This document shows positions 35,617-44,353 of a stretch of 64,000 bases of DNA, in pieces. This DNA comes from Devosia sp. YR412 (GTDB lineage Bacteria > Pseudomonadota > Alphaproteobacteria > Rhizobiales > Devosiaceae): NCBI RefSeq assembly GCF_900110945.1, contig NZ_FOFL01000004.1, positions 248,001-312,000 of the forward strand, read 5' to 3'. Each line of letters starts with the position of its first letter. The stretch's first letter is position 1. The notes beneath the pieces are model-generated. The model worked only from the letters and a program-made list of their open reading frames with translations, ran no database searches and was not told where the DNA came from. A program made the translations under genes and the position numbers.

Positions 35617-35663
35617 CAGCGCTTCTTTTCCAGACTTTCCCAGCCCCGAAAGGCCAGTCGTCA

Positions 35664-36845
35664 ATGACCACCGAGCCGAAGCACGTTTACCCGAACACCT
35701 CCGCCCTGATCGCGGCCGAAGCGCCGGATTTTCCGGCTTTCCTGTTCTCCGAACGTGAGCTTCACAAGGCCACAAAGGTGTTCAAGAAGGGGTTTGACGG
35801 CCTGCTGACTTACGCGGTGAAGTGCAACCCCTCCCCGCATGTGATCGCTCAGCTGCATCGCGAAGGCCTCAAGGCTTTCGACGTGGCCTCCAATACCGAA
35901 ATGGAACTGGTGCGCGACCATGCCCCGGGCGCTGTGATGCATTACAACAATCCGATCAAGAACAAACGCGAGATCGCCCGCGCTTATGAAGAGTTCGGCG
36001 TTCGCTCCTTCACCATTGACCATCCCCAGCAGCTCGACCAGCTCGCCGCCGTCGTATCACCCAGCAAGGATGTGGAAGTTACCACCCGCTTCAAGGCCGG
36101 CAAGGCGCTGAAGTCTTATGACTTCGGCATCAAGTTCGGCGTCATGGAACAGGGCGCGGCCGAAATCGTCACCGCCGTCGAGACCATGGGCTATACGCCC
36201 AGCCTCTGCTTCCACGTCGGCAGCCAGTGCGAAGACGCCTATGCCTACGAGCGCCATATCGCAGCAGCAGCCCGTATCGTCGAAGAGAGTGGCATCGAGC
36301 TCAAGCGCCTCAATATCGGCGGCGGCTATCCGGCCCCTTACCCGACCAGCGAAGCGCCGCCGATGGACTATTTCTTCGAAACCATTTCCACGGCCGTGTC
36401 CGACCATTTCGGCGACAAGAACCGTCCCGAGCTGATCATCGAGCCCGGCCGCGCGCTGGTGACCTCGTCGACCTCGCTGCTGCTGCGTGTGAAGCACCAG
36501 CGCGGCGGCCAGTCGGTCTATGTCAATGACGGCGCCTATGGTGCACTCAACGAAGTCAAGTTCATGCACTTCACCCCGCCGGTGCGCGTCTGGCGCGGTC
36601 CGCGCCTGCATGACAATGACCAGGAGTTCAGCGAATTCACCATGTGGGGCCCGACCTGCGACAGCTATGACGTGCTGCCGCAGGTGTTCACCCTGCCGGC
36701 CGATATCGACGAAGACGACTGGATCGAATTCGGCCTGATGGGCGCCTATACCCAGGCCACCCTGACCCCGTTCAACGGCTTCGACCGCCGCGACCAGTTC
36801 TGGGTCGACGAAGCCTATACCGGCAAGGACCAGCAGCCGGAATAA
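35664..36845 (+). CDS. Ornithine/lysine-type decarboxylase, PLP fold type III
   Basis: The 393-residue enzyme has an alanine-racemase-like barrel with the PLP lysine in TYAVKCNP (Lys53), the glycine loop NIGGGYPAPYP, EPGRALV for phosphate binding, and the eukaryote-like ornithine decarboxylase motif WGPTCDSYD with the catalytic Cys332. It makes putrescine from ornithine (or cadaverine from lysine) and is the type found in many alphaproteobacteria. The ATG at 35664 matches the family start; ATG 35604 upstream is possible. Genes of this type often carry a speF-type RNA leader in alphaproteobacteria; I could not confirm one. A strong terminator follows. Confidence 0.9.
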   Translation: MTTEPKHVYPNTSALIAAEAPDFPAFLFSERELHKATKVFKKGFDGLLTYAVKCNPSPHVIAQLHREGLKAFDVASNTEMELVRDHAPGAVMHYNNPIKNKREIARAYEEFGVRSFTIDHPQQLDQLAAVVSPSKDVEVTTRFKAGKALKSYDFGIKFGVMEQGAAEIVTAVETMGYTPSLCFHVGSQCEDAYAYERHIAAAARIVEESGIELKRLNIGGGYPAPYPTSEAPPMDYFFETISTAVSDHFGDKNRPELIIEPGRALVTSSTSLLLRVKHQRGGQSVYVNDGAYGALNEVKFMHFTPPVRVWRGPRLHDNDQEFSEFTMWGPTCDSYDVLPQVFTLPADIDEDDWIEFGLMGAYTQATLTPFNGFDRRDQFWVDEAYTGKDQQPE

Positions 36846-36868
36846 GTCAGCCCGACGTTGCGCATCTG

Positions 36869-36894
36869 AAATCCCCGCTCCGGCGGGGATTTTT
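36869..36894 (+). terminator. Intrinsic terminator of the decarboxylase gene
   Basis: Stem AATCCCCGC / GCGGGGATT with loop TCCG, then TTT. It lies 24 bases after the stop codon. Confidence 0.9.
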
Positions 36895-36942
36895 GTCTCC
36901 AGCCTTTTCCACCCCGATCCAACCCACATATCGGAACTGAAA

Positions 36943-37482
36943 ATGCATCCCATCCCGCCTCTGGCCGCTTTCGGCCGCCGCATCATGATCAATGGCCCGA
37001 CCACATCGGGCAAGTCGACCCTGGCCGATGCGATCGGCCGCAAGCTCGGCATCAAGCCGGTCCATATCGATCAGTTTAGCCACCTGCCCGATACCGACTG
37101 GCAGCCGCGTCCAGAAGCGGAATTCCACGCGCTGCACGACGCCGCCATCCTCGAAGACGAGTGGGTGATGGACGGCAATTACACGGTGATCATGCCGCAG
37201 CGCTACGCGCGGGCGACCGGCATCGTGGTGATCGATGACCATTTCCTTCGGCGTTATGTCCGCTACTTCCGCCGCACCCTGTTCGAGCACGACCGCATCG
37301 GCAGCGTGGCGGGCGGCCGGGACAGCGTCAAATGGGAGATGGTGGCCTGGATCTGGAAGACCCGCGATTCCAGCAAATATCGTCGCATGGCGGCGCAATC
37401 CGGCCTGCCGCTGGTGGTCTGCAACTCGCTGGAAGAACTGCAGGCGCTCTATGATGCCTGGGGTCTGGAACGACGGGCCTGA
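36943..37482 (+). CDS. P-loop kinase-like protein (DNA topology modulation/adenylate kinase-like)
   Basis: A 179-residue protein with Walker A NGPTTSGKST (17-26), an HIDQFSHLPDTDW segment as in FlaR-type 'topology modulation' and shikimate/adenylate kinase-like proteins, and a WVMDGNYTVIMPQRYARATGIVVIDD stretch with the Walker B aspartate. These are small nucleotide or metabolite kinases, mostly of unknown substrate. The C-terminal part includes VRYFRRTLFEHDRIG. It stands alone after the decarboxylase terminator, and converges on a VOC gene four bases away. Confidence 0.75.
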   Translation: MHPIPPLAAFGRRIMINGPTTSGKSTLADAIGRKLGIKPVHIDQFSHLPDTDWQPRPEAEFHALHDAAILEDEWVMDGNYTVIMPQRYARATGIVVIDDHFLRRYVRYFRRTLFEHDRIGSVAGGRDSVKWEMVAWIWKTRDSSKYRRMAAQSGLPLVVCNSLEELQALYDAWGLERRA

Positions 37483-37485
37483 AGC

Positions 37486-37923
37486 TCAGCCTAGCTCCTG
37501 CGCCAGACCGATGAGTATCCCCTCAGGTCCGCGGATATAGCAGAGCTTGTAACTGTCCTGGTACCGCACCACCTCGTCCACCAGCGTCGCGCCACGGGCA
37601 TAGAGCCGCTCCAGCAGCTCGTCGAGGTCGTCGACAGCGAACATAACGCGGAGATAGCCCAAGGCATTGACCGGCGCCCTGCGGTGATCCTCGATCACCT
37701 CCGGCTTGAGGAAACGCGATAGTTCGAGCCGACTGTGCCCGTCGGGCGTGACCATCATGGCGATCTCCACGCGCTGACCATGCAGGCCGGTGACCCGGCC
37801 GGACCAGTCGCCCTCGATCATGGCGCGGCCTTCGAGCGTCAGGCCTAGCTCAAGAAAGAAATCCACGGTTGCGTCGAGGTCTTCGACCGCGATGCCGACA
37901 TTGTCCATGCGCTTTACGGCCAT
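37486..37923 (-). CDS. VOC-family (glyoxalase/bleomycin-resistance fold) protein
   Basis: The 145-residue protein has the two beta-alpha-beta-beta-beta halves of the VOC fold. RMDNVGIAVEDLDATVDFFLELGL opens the first, with a metal-ligand-type position near the start; GYLRVMFAVDDLDELLERLYARGATLV and YIRGPEGILIGLAQ close the second. Members include lyases, dioxygenases and drug-binding proteins; the substrate is unknown here. It is a single gene between the P-loop kinase-like gene and the ribosomal cluster. Confidence 0.85.
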   Translation of the reverse strand: MAVKRMDNVGIAVEDLDATVDFFLELGLTLEGRAMIEGDWSGRVTGLHGQRVEIAMMVTPDGHSRLELSRFLKPEVIEDHRRAPVNALGYLRVMFAVDDLDELLERLYARGATLVDEVVRYQDSYKLCYIRGPEGILIGLAQELG

Positions 37924-38003
37924 CTCGAGCCTCCCTGCTTGTCCACCAATGACATCACACCCATGCCTCAGGCGACGTCACCAACTTACGACCACCATCC
38001 CGA

Positions 38004-38040
38004 CAAAACAAAACGGCCCTGGAGTGAACCGGGGCCGTTT
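38004..38040 (-). terminator. Intrinsic terminator of the rpsM-rpsK-rpoA-rplQ unit
   Basis: On the minus strand the stem AAACGGCCCCGG / CCAGGGCCGTTT (one wobble) with loop TTCACT is followed by TGTTTTGTC. It lies about 26 bases after the rplQ stop and ends the ribosomal supercluster. Confidence 0.92.
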
Positions 38041-38066
38041 CAAAAATTCTGCGCTGAACGCGAAGC

Positions 38067-38489
38067 TTATGCGGCTTCGTACTCGTCGTCGCGCACCTGG
38101 ACCGGACCGGAGTCTTGGCCCTTGGCGTTGACGTCGCGGTCAACGAATTCGATGACGGCCATCGGGGCATTGTCGCCGTAGCGGAAGCCGGCCTTCATGA
38201 TGCGGATATAGCCGCCCTGACGTTCCTTGTAGCGCGGGCCAAGCACGGCAAAGAGCTTGGCAACCTGGCCTTCGTCACGGATCTGGGCGATCGCCTGGCG
38301 GCGAGCGTGCAGGTCGCCGCGCTTGCCGAGGGTGATCAGCTTCTCGACGATTGGACGCAGGTCCTTGGCCTTGGGAAGCGTGGTAACGATCTGCTCGTGC
38401 TTGATCAGCGCGGCGGACATATTGGCGAACATTGCCTTGCGGTGCGAGGCGGTTCGGCTGAGCTTGCGGCCGGAATTACCGTGGCGCAT
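38067..38489 (-). CDS. rplQ: Ribosomal protein bL17
   Basis: A 140-residue large-subunit protein beginning [20 protein letters not shown], the bL17 signature, followed by [15 protein letters not shown]. The C-terminal extension, ending RDDEYEAA, is the longer form usual in alphaproteobacteria. It is the last gene of the alpha operon, 34 bases after rpoA, and is followed by the terminator at 38004-38040. RBS TAGGAGA precedes the ATG. Confidence 0.97.
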   Translation of the reverse strand: MRHGNSGRKLSRTASHRKAMFANMSAALIKHEQIVTTLPKAKDLRPIVEKLITLGKRGDLHARRQAIAQIRDEGQVAKLFAVLGPRYKERQGGYIRIMKAGFRYGDNAPMAVIEFVDRDVNAKGQDSGPVQVRDDEYEAA

Positions 38490-38523
38490 GGGTTATCTCC
38501 TAAAAGTCTTTGGCGGCGCCAGA

Positions 38524-39543
38524 TCAGTAGTGATCTTCGTAGCGCTTAGCGAGGTCATCGATATTCTCGGGCGGCCAATTGGCCACGTCCATCCCGAGAT
38601 GAAGCCCCATCTGTGCCAGGACTTCCTTGATTTCATTGAGCGACTTGCGGCCGAAGTTCGGCGTCCGCAGCATCTCGGCTTCCGTCTTCTGAATCAGGTC
38701 GCCGATGTAGACGATGTTGTCGTTCTTCAGGCAATTGGCCGAGCGGACCGAAAGTTCGAGTTCGTCGACCTTCTTGAGCAGAGCCGGGTTGAAGGCCAGT
38801 TCCGGAACGGCATCCTGTGCCTTTTCCTTGCTGGGCTCTTCGAAGTTCACAAAGACCGACAGCTGGTCCTGGAGGATGCGAGCAGCATAGGCCACGGCAT
38901 CTTCCGGCGACACCGCGCCATTGGTCTCGATCTGCAGGGTCAGCTTGTCCTTGTCCAGGCTTTCGCCCGCACGGGTCGCATCGACCTTGTAGCTCACGCG
39001 GCGAACCGGCGAAAACAGCGAGTCGACCGGGATATAGCCGATCGGTGCGTCTTCGGGACGGTTCTTGTCGGCAGCGACATAGCCCTTGCCGGTATCGACG
39101 GTGAATTCGATGTTGATCTCGGCGCCATCGTCGAGATGGCAGATCACTAATTCAGGGTTCAGCACTTCGATGTCGCCGGTGACCTTAATGTCGCCAGCCG
39201 TCACGGCGCCGGGGCCCTGCTTGGAAAGATTGAGACGCTTCGGGCCTTCGCCGCCCATCTTCAACGCGATTTCCTTCACGTTGAGAACGAGGTCGGTGAT
39301 GTCTTCACGCACGCCTGGAAGCGACGAGAATTCATGCAGAATGCCGTCGATCTGGATAGCGGTCACTGCCGCGCCCTGAAGCGACGACAGCAGCACGCGA
39401 CGAAGAGCGTTACCCAGGGTAAGCCCGTAACCGCGCTCAAGCGGCTCGGCAACTACCGAGGCCACGCGCGCGTTGTCGCTGCCCGAAACAATCTCCAGCT
39501 TGGTCGGCTTGATCAGTTCTTGCCAGTTCCTCTGGATCGTCAC
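38524..39543 (-). CDS. rpoA: RNA polymerase alpha subunit
   Basis: The 339-residue protein has the N-terminal dimerisation and assembly domain ([24 protein letters not shown] near residues 33-56) and the C-terminal domain that binds UP elements and activators ([57 protein letters not shown]). It is essential. It follows rpsK by 106 bases; that spacer holds two inverted repeats, so its supply may be set separately from S11 and S13. Confidence 0.98.
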   Translation of the reverse strand: MTIQRNWQELIKPTKLEIVSGSDNARVASVVAEPLERGYGLTLGNALRRVLLSSLQGAAVTAIQIDGILHEFSSLPGVREDITDLVLNVKEIALKMGGEGPKRLNLSKQGPGAVTAGDIKVTGDIEVLNPELVICHLDDGAEINIEFTVDTGKGYVAADKNRPEDAPIGYIPVDSLFSPVRRVSYKVDATRAGESLDKDKLTLQIETNGAVSPEDAVAYAARILQDQLSVFVNFEEPSKEKAQDAVPELAFNPALLKKVDELELSVRSANCLKNDNIVYIGDLIQKTEAEMLRTPNFGRKSLNEIKEVLAQMGLHLGMDVANWPPENIDDLAKRYEDHY

Positions 39544-39563
39544 GGTTATGTCCTTTCAAAATC

Positions 39564-39583
39564 GCGGCTCCAGCCCGAGCCGC
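39564..39583. other. Inverted repeat 1 in the rpsK-rpoA spacer
   Basis: GCGGCTC and GAGCCGC around a six-base loop, about 20 bases before the rpoA start. In the transcript it would form a 7-bp hairpin close to the rpoA ribosome-binding site. Confidence 0.65.
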
Positions 39584-39604
39584 TCCGCCGCAAACGCAAT
39601 AAGA

Positions 39605-39631
39605 CTCCCGGCCCATTCAATCGGCCGGGAG
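39605..39631. other. Inverted repeat 2 in the rpsK-rpoA spacer (weak terminator-like)
   Basis: Perfect 9-bp arms CTCCCGGCC and GGCCGGGAG with a nine-base loop. On the minus strand it is followed by TCTTATTG, too weak for a full terminator. It may be an attenuator or an RNase target between rpsK and rpoA. Confidence 0.75.
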
Positions 39632-39649
39632 CACTTCAATCGGTCTAGA

Positions 39650-40042
39650 TTAGACGCGGCGCCGCTTGCGCGGGCGGCAGCCATTGTGCGGGATCGAGGT
39701 CACGTCACGGATCGAGGTGACGTTGAAGCCGGCAGCCTGGAGTGCGCGGAGAGCGGACTCACGACCCGAACCCGGACCACGCACTTCGACCTCAAGGGTC
39801 TTCATGCCGTGTTCCTGCGCCTTCTTGGCAGCATCTTCAGCAGCAACCTGGGCAGCATATGGGGTCGACTTGCGCGAGCCCTTGAAACCCATGACACCCG
39901 ACGAGGACCACGAGATCGTGTTGCCCTGCATGTCAGCAATGGTGATCATGGTGTTGTTGAACGAAGCGTTCACATGGGCAACGCCCGAAGTGATGTTCTT
40001 GCGTTCCTTGCGCTTGACGCGCGCGACTTCAGCTTTAGCCAT
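39650..40042 (-). CDS. rpsK: Ribosomal protein uS11
   Basis: A 130-residue small-subunit protein of the platform, with [22 protein letters not shown] at the start and the C-terminal [10 protein letters not shown] that ends uS11 proteins. It follows rpsM after a 78-base spacer that contains a hairpin, and precedes rpoA. Length and termini are as in the family. Confidence 0.98.
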   Translation of the reverse strand: MAKAEVARVKRKERKNITSGVAHVNASFNNTMITIADMQGNTISWSSSGVMGFKGSRKSTPYAAQVAAEDAAKKAQEHGMKTLEVEVRGPGSGRESALRALQAAGFNVTSIRDVTSIPHNGCRPRKRRRV

Positions 40043-40101
40043 TGTATTCCTCTAAACGATATCAGCGCTGCCGTTAGCAAAGTGCCCCAGCAGCTACATC
40101 G

Positions 40102-40122
40102 AAGAACCCCAGATGGGTTCTT
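40102..40122. other. Inverted repeat overlapping the rpsM stop
   Basis: Arms AAGAACCC and GGGTTCTT (8 bp) with a five-base loop. The right arm overlaps the rpsM stop codon at 40121-40123. There is no following T-run, so it is a likely RNA stem rather than a terminator. Confidence 0.7.
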
Positions 40123-40489
40123 ACTTCTTCTTGCCGGCGATTGCCTTGGCGGGACCCTTGCGTGTACGGGCGTTGGTGTGGGTGCGCTGGCCGCGGACCG
40201 GAAGGCCACGACGATGACGCAGGCCACGATAGTTGCCCAGGTCCATCAGACGCTTGATGTTCATCGCCACGCCACGACGGAGATCACCCTCCACGACATA
40301 GTCGCGGTCGATGGTTTCACGGATCTGGATGACTTCGGCATCGGTGAGCTCGTTCACACGACGCTCGGCCGGAATGCCAACCTTGGTGCAGATATCCTCG
40401 GCGAACTTGTCGCCGATCCCGTGGATATACTGCAGCGCAATAACTACGCGCTTGTTCGTCGGGATATTGACGCCAGCAATACGTGCCAC
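40121..40489 (-). CDS. rpsM: Ribosomal protein uS13
   Basis: The 122-residue protein starts [26 protein letters not shown] and ends in a basic tail [12 protein letters not shown], as usual for uS13 of the small-subunit head. [25 protein letters not shown] is the rRNA-binding region. It heads the alpha operon; a separate promoter is likely in the 178-base gap to adk (see 40616-40644). RBS GAAGGAGAG precedes the ATG. Confidence 0.98.
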   Translation of the reverse strand: MARIAGVNIPTNKRVVIALQYIHGIGDKFAEDICTKVGIPAERRVNELTDAEVIQIRETIDRDYVVEGDLRRGVAMNIKRLMDLGNYRGLRHRRGLPVRGQRTHTNARTRKGPAKAIAGKKK

Positions 40490-40615
40490 GTCTGCTCTCC
40501 TTCATTCAGCGCGAACCATCACGGCTGGCGCCTGTAAACAACAAGGGACCGGAATTCGACCCCCAACTTTTATGAGGAACCGAATCCAGCCCAATAACCT
40601 TGAGACTGAAGCGGT

Positions 40616-40644
40616 TCTTTAAGGTCTCGATTCCGCAGAGTCAA
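40616..40644 (-). promoter_or_regulatory. Candidate promoter for rpsM-rpsK-rpoA-rplQ
   Basis: On the minus strand TTGACT (40644-40639) and TAAAGA (40621-40616) are separated by 17 bases, in the 178-base gap between adk and rpsM. A second TTGACT lies 12 bases further upstream. The spacing and box type match the candidate promoter ahead of rpsL. Confidence 0.5.
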
Positions 40645-40667
40645 CCGCGAAGTCAAGCGCCAAAATC

Positions 40668-41231
40668 CTAGGGTGCAATAGCGGCCTTGATGGCCGTCGT
40701 CACCTGATCGACCGGCGCCATGCCGTCGACCGTCTTCACCAGACCATGCTTGCGGTAGTAATCCACCAGCGGGGCCGTGTCGTTCTTGTAGACATCGAGG
40801 CGCTTGCGGATCACTTCCGGATTGTCATCCGGACGATTGCTTTCCTTGGCGCGGTTGATGACGCGGGACACCAGCGTATCGGCATCGGCCGTCATCTCGA
40901 TCACGGCGTCGAGCTTGATGCCCTTGGCTTCCAGCATGCCGTCCAGCGCTTCGGCCTGGCCGATGGTACGCGGAAAGCCGTCGAGGATGAAGCCTGGCTT
41001 GCAGTCCTCTGCATCGAGGCGCTCCGAGACGATACCATTGACGATATCGTTGGAGACCAGGTCACCGCGATCCATCACTTCCTTGGCCGCAAGGCCGAGG
41101 GGCGTGCGATCCTGGATAGCGGAGCGCAGGATGTCACCGGTCGAGAGCTGGGGGATGCCATAGGCCTCGACCAGAATCTTGGCCTGGGTCCCCTTCCCTG
41201 CACCCGGTGGTCCGAGCAGAATCAACCTCAT
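40668..41231 (-). CDS. adk: Adenylate kinase
   Basis: The 187-residue enzyme interconverts ATP, ADP and AMP. It has the P-loop GPPGAGKGT (8-16), the AMP-binding LSTGDILRSA and the LID-hinge DGFPRTIGQAEAL. The LID is the short form without zinc cysteines, as expected for this length. It overlaps the secY stop by four bases, the arrangement usual in alphaproteobacterial spc operons. Confidence 0.97.
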   Translation of the reverse strand: MRLILLGPPGAGKGTQAKILVEAYGIPQLSTGDILRSAIQDRTPLGLAAKEVMDRGDLVSNDIVNGIVSERLDAEDCKPGFILDGFPRTIGQAEALDGMLEAKGIKLDAVIEMTADADTLVSRVINRAKESNRPDDNPEVIRKRLDVYKNDTAPLVDYYRKHGLVKTVDGMAPVDQVTTAIKAAIAP

Positions 41232-42568
41232 CGACGCTTGCCTCCCCCAAGACGGGACTTCTTGACGAGTCCCTCATACTGCTGAGCGATCAGATGGCTC
41301 TGGATCTGGCTAACCGTATCCAGGGTCACTGTCACCATGATCAGCAACGACGTGCCGCCGATGAACTGGCTGATGGCCAGCTGGCTGAACAGCACTTCGG
41401 GGATCAGGGCAACGACCGTCAGATAGATCGCACCGATTACCGTGATACGCGTCAGCACATAGTCGATGTGCTGGGCGGTGCGTTCACCCGGACGAATGCC
41501 CGGAATGAAGCCGCCGGAGCGCTTCAGGTTATCGGCCGTCTCGGTCGGGTTGAACACGATCGCCGTGTAAAAGAAGGCAAAGAAGATGATGAAGAAGGCA
41601 AACAGAGCCAGATAGAGCGGCTGCCCACGACCCAGCAGAGCCGTCACCGTCGTCAGCCATGCCGGAGCATTCCCCTGCGCCGCAAAGGACGCAATGGTGG
41701 CCGGCAGCAGCAGCAGCGAAGAGCCGAAGATCACCGGGATAACACCGGCGGTATTCAGCTTGAGCGGCAGATGCGAGCTGTCGCCCTGGAACATCTTGTT
41801 GCCGACCTGGCGCTTTGGATACTGGATCAGCAAGCGGCGCTGGGCGCGTTCAAAGAACACGATGCCGGCGATGACCACGAGGGCCAGAACGGGCATGGCG
41901 AAGCCTGCAATGGCCGGGATAGCGCCAGTACGGGCCAGTTCGAGCGTCTGCACGAACGTAGTCGGCAGGTTGGCGACGATACCGGCGAAGATGATCAGCG
42001 AAATGCCGTTGCCGACACCGCGCGAGGTGATCTGCTCGCCCAGCCACATCAGGAACATCGTGCCACCCACGAGGGTGATGACGGTCGAGATGCGGAAGAA
42101 CCAGCCTGGGTTCAGCACCACGCCCTGCGAGGCTTCGAGACCCACGGCAATGCCATAGGCCTGGATGGCGCAGAACACGACGGCGAGGTAGCGGGTGTAC
42201 TGGTTCATCTTGCGACGGCCAGCCTCGCCACCTTCCTTCTTCATCTGCTCGAGGCGCGGAGAAGCGGTGGAGATGACCTGCACCACGATGGACGCGGTGA
42301 TGTAGGGGATCAGGTTGAGGGCAAAGATCGCCATGCGCTCGACGGCACCGCCGGCGAACATGTTGAACATGCCGATGATGCCCTGCTGGCTCTGCTCGAA
42401 AGTCGCGCGGAACGCATCGGGGTCGATGCCGGGGACCGGGATGAACGTGCCCAGACGATAGACGAGCAGCGCGCCCAGTGTGAACCAGATGCGCTGCTGC
42501 AGAGCCTTCGCCTTGGAAAAGGTCGAAAAATTCAGATTACGTGCCAGCTGTTCGGCTGCGGACGCCAT
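41228..42568 (-). CDS. secY: Protein translocase subunit SecY
   Basis: A 446-residue inner-membrane protein with ten membrane segments, the channel of the Sec system. It starts AAEQLARNLNFSTFSKAKALQQRIWFTLGALLVYRLGTFIPVPGID and has the conserved cytosolic loops FNPTETADNLKRSGGFIPGIRPGERT and YPKRQVGNKMFQGDSSHLPLKLNTAGVIPVIF. It follows rplO after 131 bases that hold an intrinsic terminator, and is coupled to adk. Confidence 0.98.
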   Translation of the reverse strand: MASAAEQLARNLNFSTFSKAKALQQRIWFTLGALLVYRLGTFIPVPGIDPDAFRATFEQSQQGIIGMFNMFAGGAVERMAIFALNLIPYITASIVVQVISTASPRLEQMKKEGGEAGRRKMNQYTRYLAVVFCAIQAYGIAVGLEASQGVVLNPGWFFRISTVITLVGGTMFLMWLGEQITSRGVGNGISLIIFAGIVANLPTTFVQTLELARTGAIPAIAGFAMPVLALVVIAGIVFFERAQRRLLIQYPKRQVGNKMFQGDSSHLPLKLNTAGVIPVIFGSSLLLLPATIASFAAQGNAPAWLTTVTALLGRGQPLYLALFAFFIIFFAFFYTAIVFNPTETADNLKRSGGFIPGIRPGERTAQHIDYVLTRITVIGAIYLTVVALIPEVLFSQLAISQFIGGTSLLIMVTVTLDTVSQIQSHLIAQQYEGLVKKSRLGGGKRR

Positions 42569-42651
42569 GTATCGCTCCCTATGGCTTCAAGGCCAGGTGC
42601 GCTCGGAGCGCTTCGGGAGCGTATGCATCTGCGCCCCTAACGCAACAAACC

Positions 42652-42686
42652 AAAAAAGCGCACCCGGCCATGAGGGCCGGATGCGC
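42652..42686 (-). terminator. Intrinsic terminator between rplO and secY
   Basis: On the minus strand, GCGCATCCGGCC pairs with GGCCGGGTGCGC (one mismatch) around loop CTCAT, and six T follow immediately. It lies about 13 bases after the rplO stop, inside the spc operon. This is as good a terminator as those at true operon ends in this window. Confidence 0.85.
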
Positions 42687-42699
42687 AATGTCGTCGGAC

Positions 42700-43200
42700 T
42701 TAGCCGGCGTAAGGAGTCTTCTTCCACGGCGCCTTGGCCGGGATGAGCTCAACCTGACCACCAGCAGCCTCGATGGCAGCCAGGGCGCCCTTGGTCGCAT
42801 AGTCCACCTTGAAGGAAACCTTCTTGGAGGTGAAACCAGCCGAACCGATCAAGCGCACGCCGTCCTTGGGACGACGGATCACGCGGGCAGCGATCAGCGC
42901 TGCTGCGTCGATCACACCCTTGGCGTCGAGCTTGCCAGCGTCGATATAGGCCTGCAGGCGGTCGATGCGGACCTCGTTCCAGTCACCTGGATTGAGCGCA
43001 TTGAAGCCACGCTTTGGCATACGCATGTGAAGGGGCATCTGGCCGCCTTCGAAGCCGTTGATGGCAACGCCGGAGCGTGCCGTCTGGCCCTTGCCGCCAC
43101 GACCACCGGTCTTGCCCTTGCCGGAACCGATGCCGCGACCGACGCGGATACGGACCTTGTTGGCACCGGGATTGTCGCGAAGTTCGTTCAAACGAGTCAT
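42700..43200 (-). CDS. rplO: Ribosomal protein uL15
   Basis: The 166-residue protein has the glycine-rich N terminus of uL15 ([26 protein letters not shown]) and a C-terminal domain with [21 protein letters not shown]-like sequence that packs on 23S rRNA. It is longer than the E. coli form by a C-terminal extension ending in KTPYAG, common in alphaproteobacteria. It follows rpmD by 11 bases, and a terminator comes after it. Confidence 0.97.
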   Translation of the reverse strand: MTRLNELRDNPGANKVRIRVGRGIGSGKGKTGGRGGKGQTARSGVAINGFEGGQMPLHMRMPKRGFNALNPGDWNEVRIDRLQAYIDAGKLDAKGVIDAAALIAARVIRRPKDGVRLIGSAGFTSKKVSFKVDYATKGALAAIEAAGGQVELIPAKAPWKKTPYAG

Positions 43201-43211
43201 GATCGTTCCTC

Positions 43212-43400
43212 CTACTCGCCGATAACGCGGACGAGGTGCGGAAGCTTGTTGATCATGCCACGGACTTCGGGCGTATCGATCAGCTCGCGCTCTTTGTTCA
43301 TCTTGTTGAGCCCGAGACCGATGAGGGTCGCGCGCTGCACCTTGTCACGGCGGATCGGCGAACCGATCTGCTTGACGATAAGGGTTTTCTGCTCAGCCAT
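43212..43400 (-). CDS. rpmD: Ribosomal protein uL30
   Basis: A 62-residue protein, [53 protein letters not shown], the usual uL30 size and pattern. It lies between rpsE and rplO in the standard spc order, 21 and 11 bases from its neighbours. Confidence 0.96.
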   Translation of the reverse strand: MAEQKTLIVKQIGSPIRRDKVQRATLIGLGLNKMNKERELIDTPEVRGMINKLPHLVRVIGE

Positions 43401-43421
43401 GATTTATCTCCTGACCGGTGA

Positions 43422-43955
43422 TCAAGCTTCGACCGCAGTCTCGCCGCGGCGAGCCTGCAGTTCCGAAACCTTGAGGCCACGGCGGGAAGCAACCGAGCGT
43501 GGGCTGTCGACGCGCTTCAGCGCATCGAAGGTAGCCCGCACCATGTTGTACGGATTGGCAGTGCCCTGCGACTTGGCAACGATATCGTTGATGCCAAGCG
43601 TTTCGAACACAGCGCGCATCGGACCGCCGGCGATGATGCCGGTACCGGGAACGGCTGCACGCAGGATGACCTTGCCGGCGCCATGGCGACCCTGCACGTC
43701 GTGGTGCAGCGTACGGGCGTCGCGCAGCGGCACACGGATCATGGTGCGCTTTGCGGCTTCGGTAGCCTTGCGGATCGCTTCTGGAACTTCACGGGCCTTG
43801 CCGTGACCAAAGCCAACGCGGCCCTTCTGGTCGCCGACAACGACGAGTGCTGCAAAACCGAAGCGACGGCCGCCCTTGACCACCTTGGCCACGCGGTTGA
43901 TGTGGACCAGGCGATCGACGAATTCGCTGTCGCGTTCTTGAACGTCTCTGCTCAT
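43422..43955 (-). CDS. rpsE: Ribosomal protein uS5
   Basis: The 177-residue protein carries the double-stranded RNA-binding N-terminal part ([31 protein letters not shown]) and the C-terminal domain ([28 protein letters not shown]). It helps decoding accuracy at the mRNA entry side. The spectinomycin loop VVKGGRRF is the wild-type form. It lies 23 bases after rplR. Confidence 0.98.
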   Translation of the reverse strand: MSRDVQERDSEFVDRLVHINRVAKVVKGGRRFGFAALVVVGDQKGRVGFGHGKAREVPEAIRKATEAAKRTMIRVPLRDARTLHHDVQGRHGAGKVILRAAVPGTGIIAGGPMRAVFETLGINDIVAKSQGTANPYNMVRATFDALKRVDSPRSVASRRGLKVSELQARRGETAVEA

Positions 43956-43978
43956 AATGTTTCTTTCCTTGTCCGTGC

Positions 43979-44341
43979 CTAGAACTGCAGGCCGCCCTCA
44001 CGGGCAGCGTCTGCAAGGGCCTTCACACGGCCATGATAGATGTAAGCGCCACGGTCGAAAACGACTTCGGCAACGCCGGCCTTGGTACCGCGCTCAGCGA
44101 TCAGCTTACCGATCGTTGCAGCGGCCTCGGCGGTTGCGCCATTCTTGACGGCAGCCTTGACGTCCTTGTCGAGCGTCGAGGCAGCGGCCAGCGTACGGCC
44201 AGTCGCGTCGTCGATGATCTGGGCGTAGATATTCTTGTCCGAACGGAAAACCGACAGACGGGGACGACCGAAGGCACGAGCCTTGAGCGCCTTGCGGACA
44301 CGAGCCTTGCGGCGGTCCGCACCTTTTGCACTGATAGCCAT
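43979..44341 (-). CDS. rplR: Ribosomal protein uL18
   Basis: A 120-residue 5S rRNA-binding protein with [47 protein letters not shown] and the C-terminal [26 protein letters not shown]. It sits between rplF and rpsE with spacers of 12 and 23 bases. Confidence 0.97.
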   Translation of the reverse strand: MAISAKGADRRKARVRKALKARAFGRPRLSVFRSDKNIYAQIIDDATGRTLAAASTLDKDVKAAVKNGATAEAAATIGKLIAERGTKAGVAEVVFDRGAYIYHGRVKALADAAREGGLQF

Positions 44342-44353
44342 TGCAGGCGCTCC

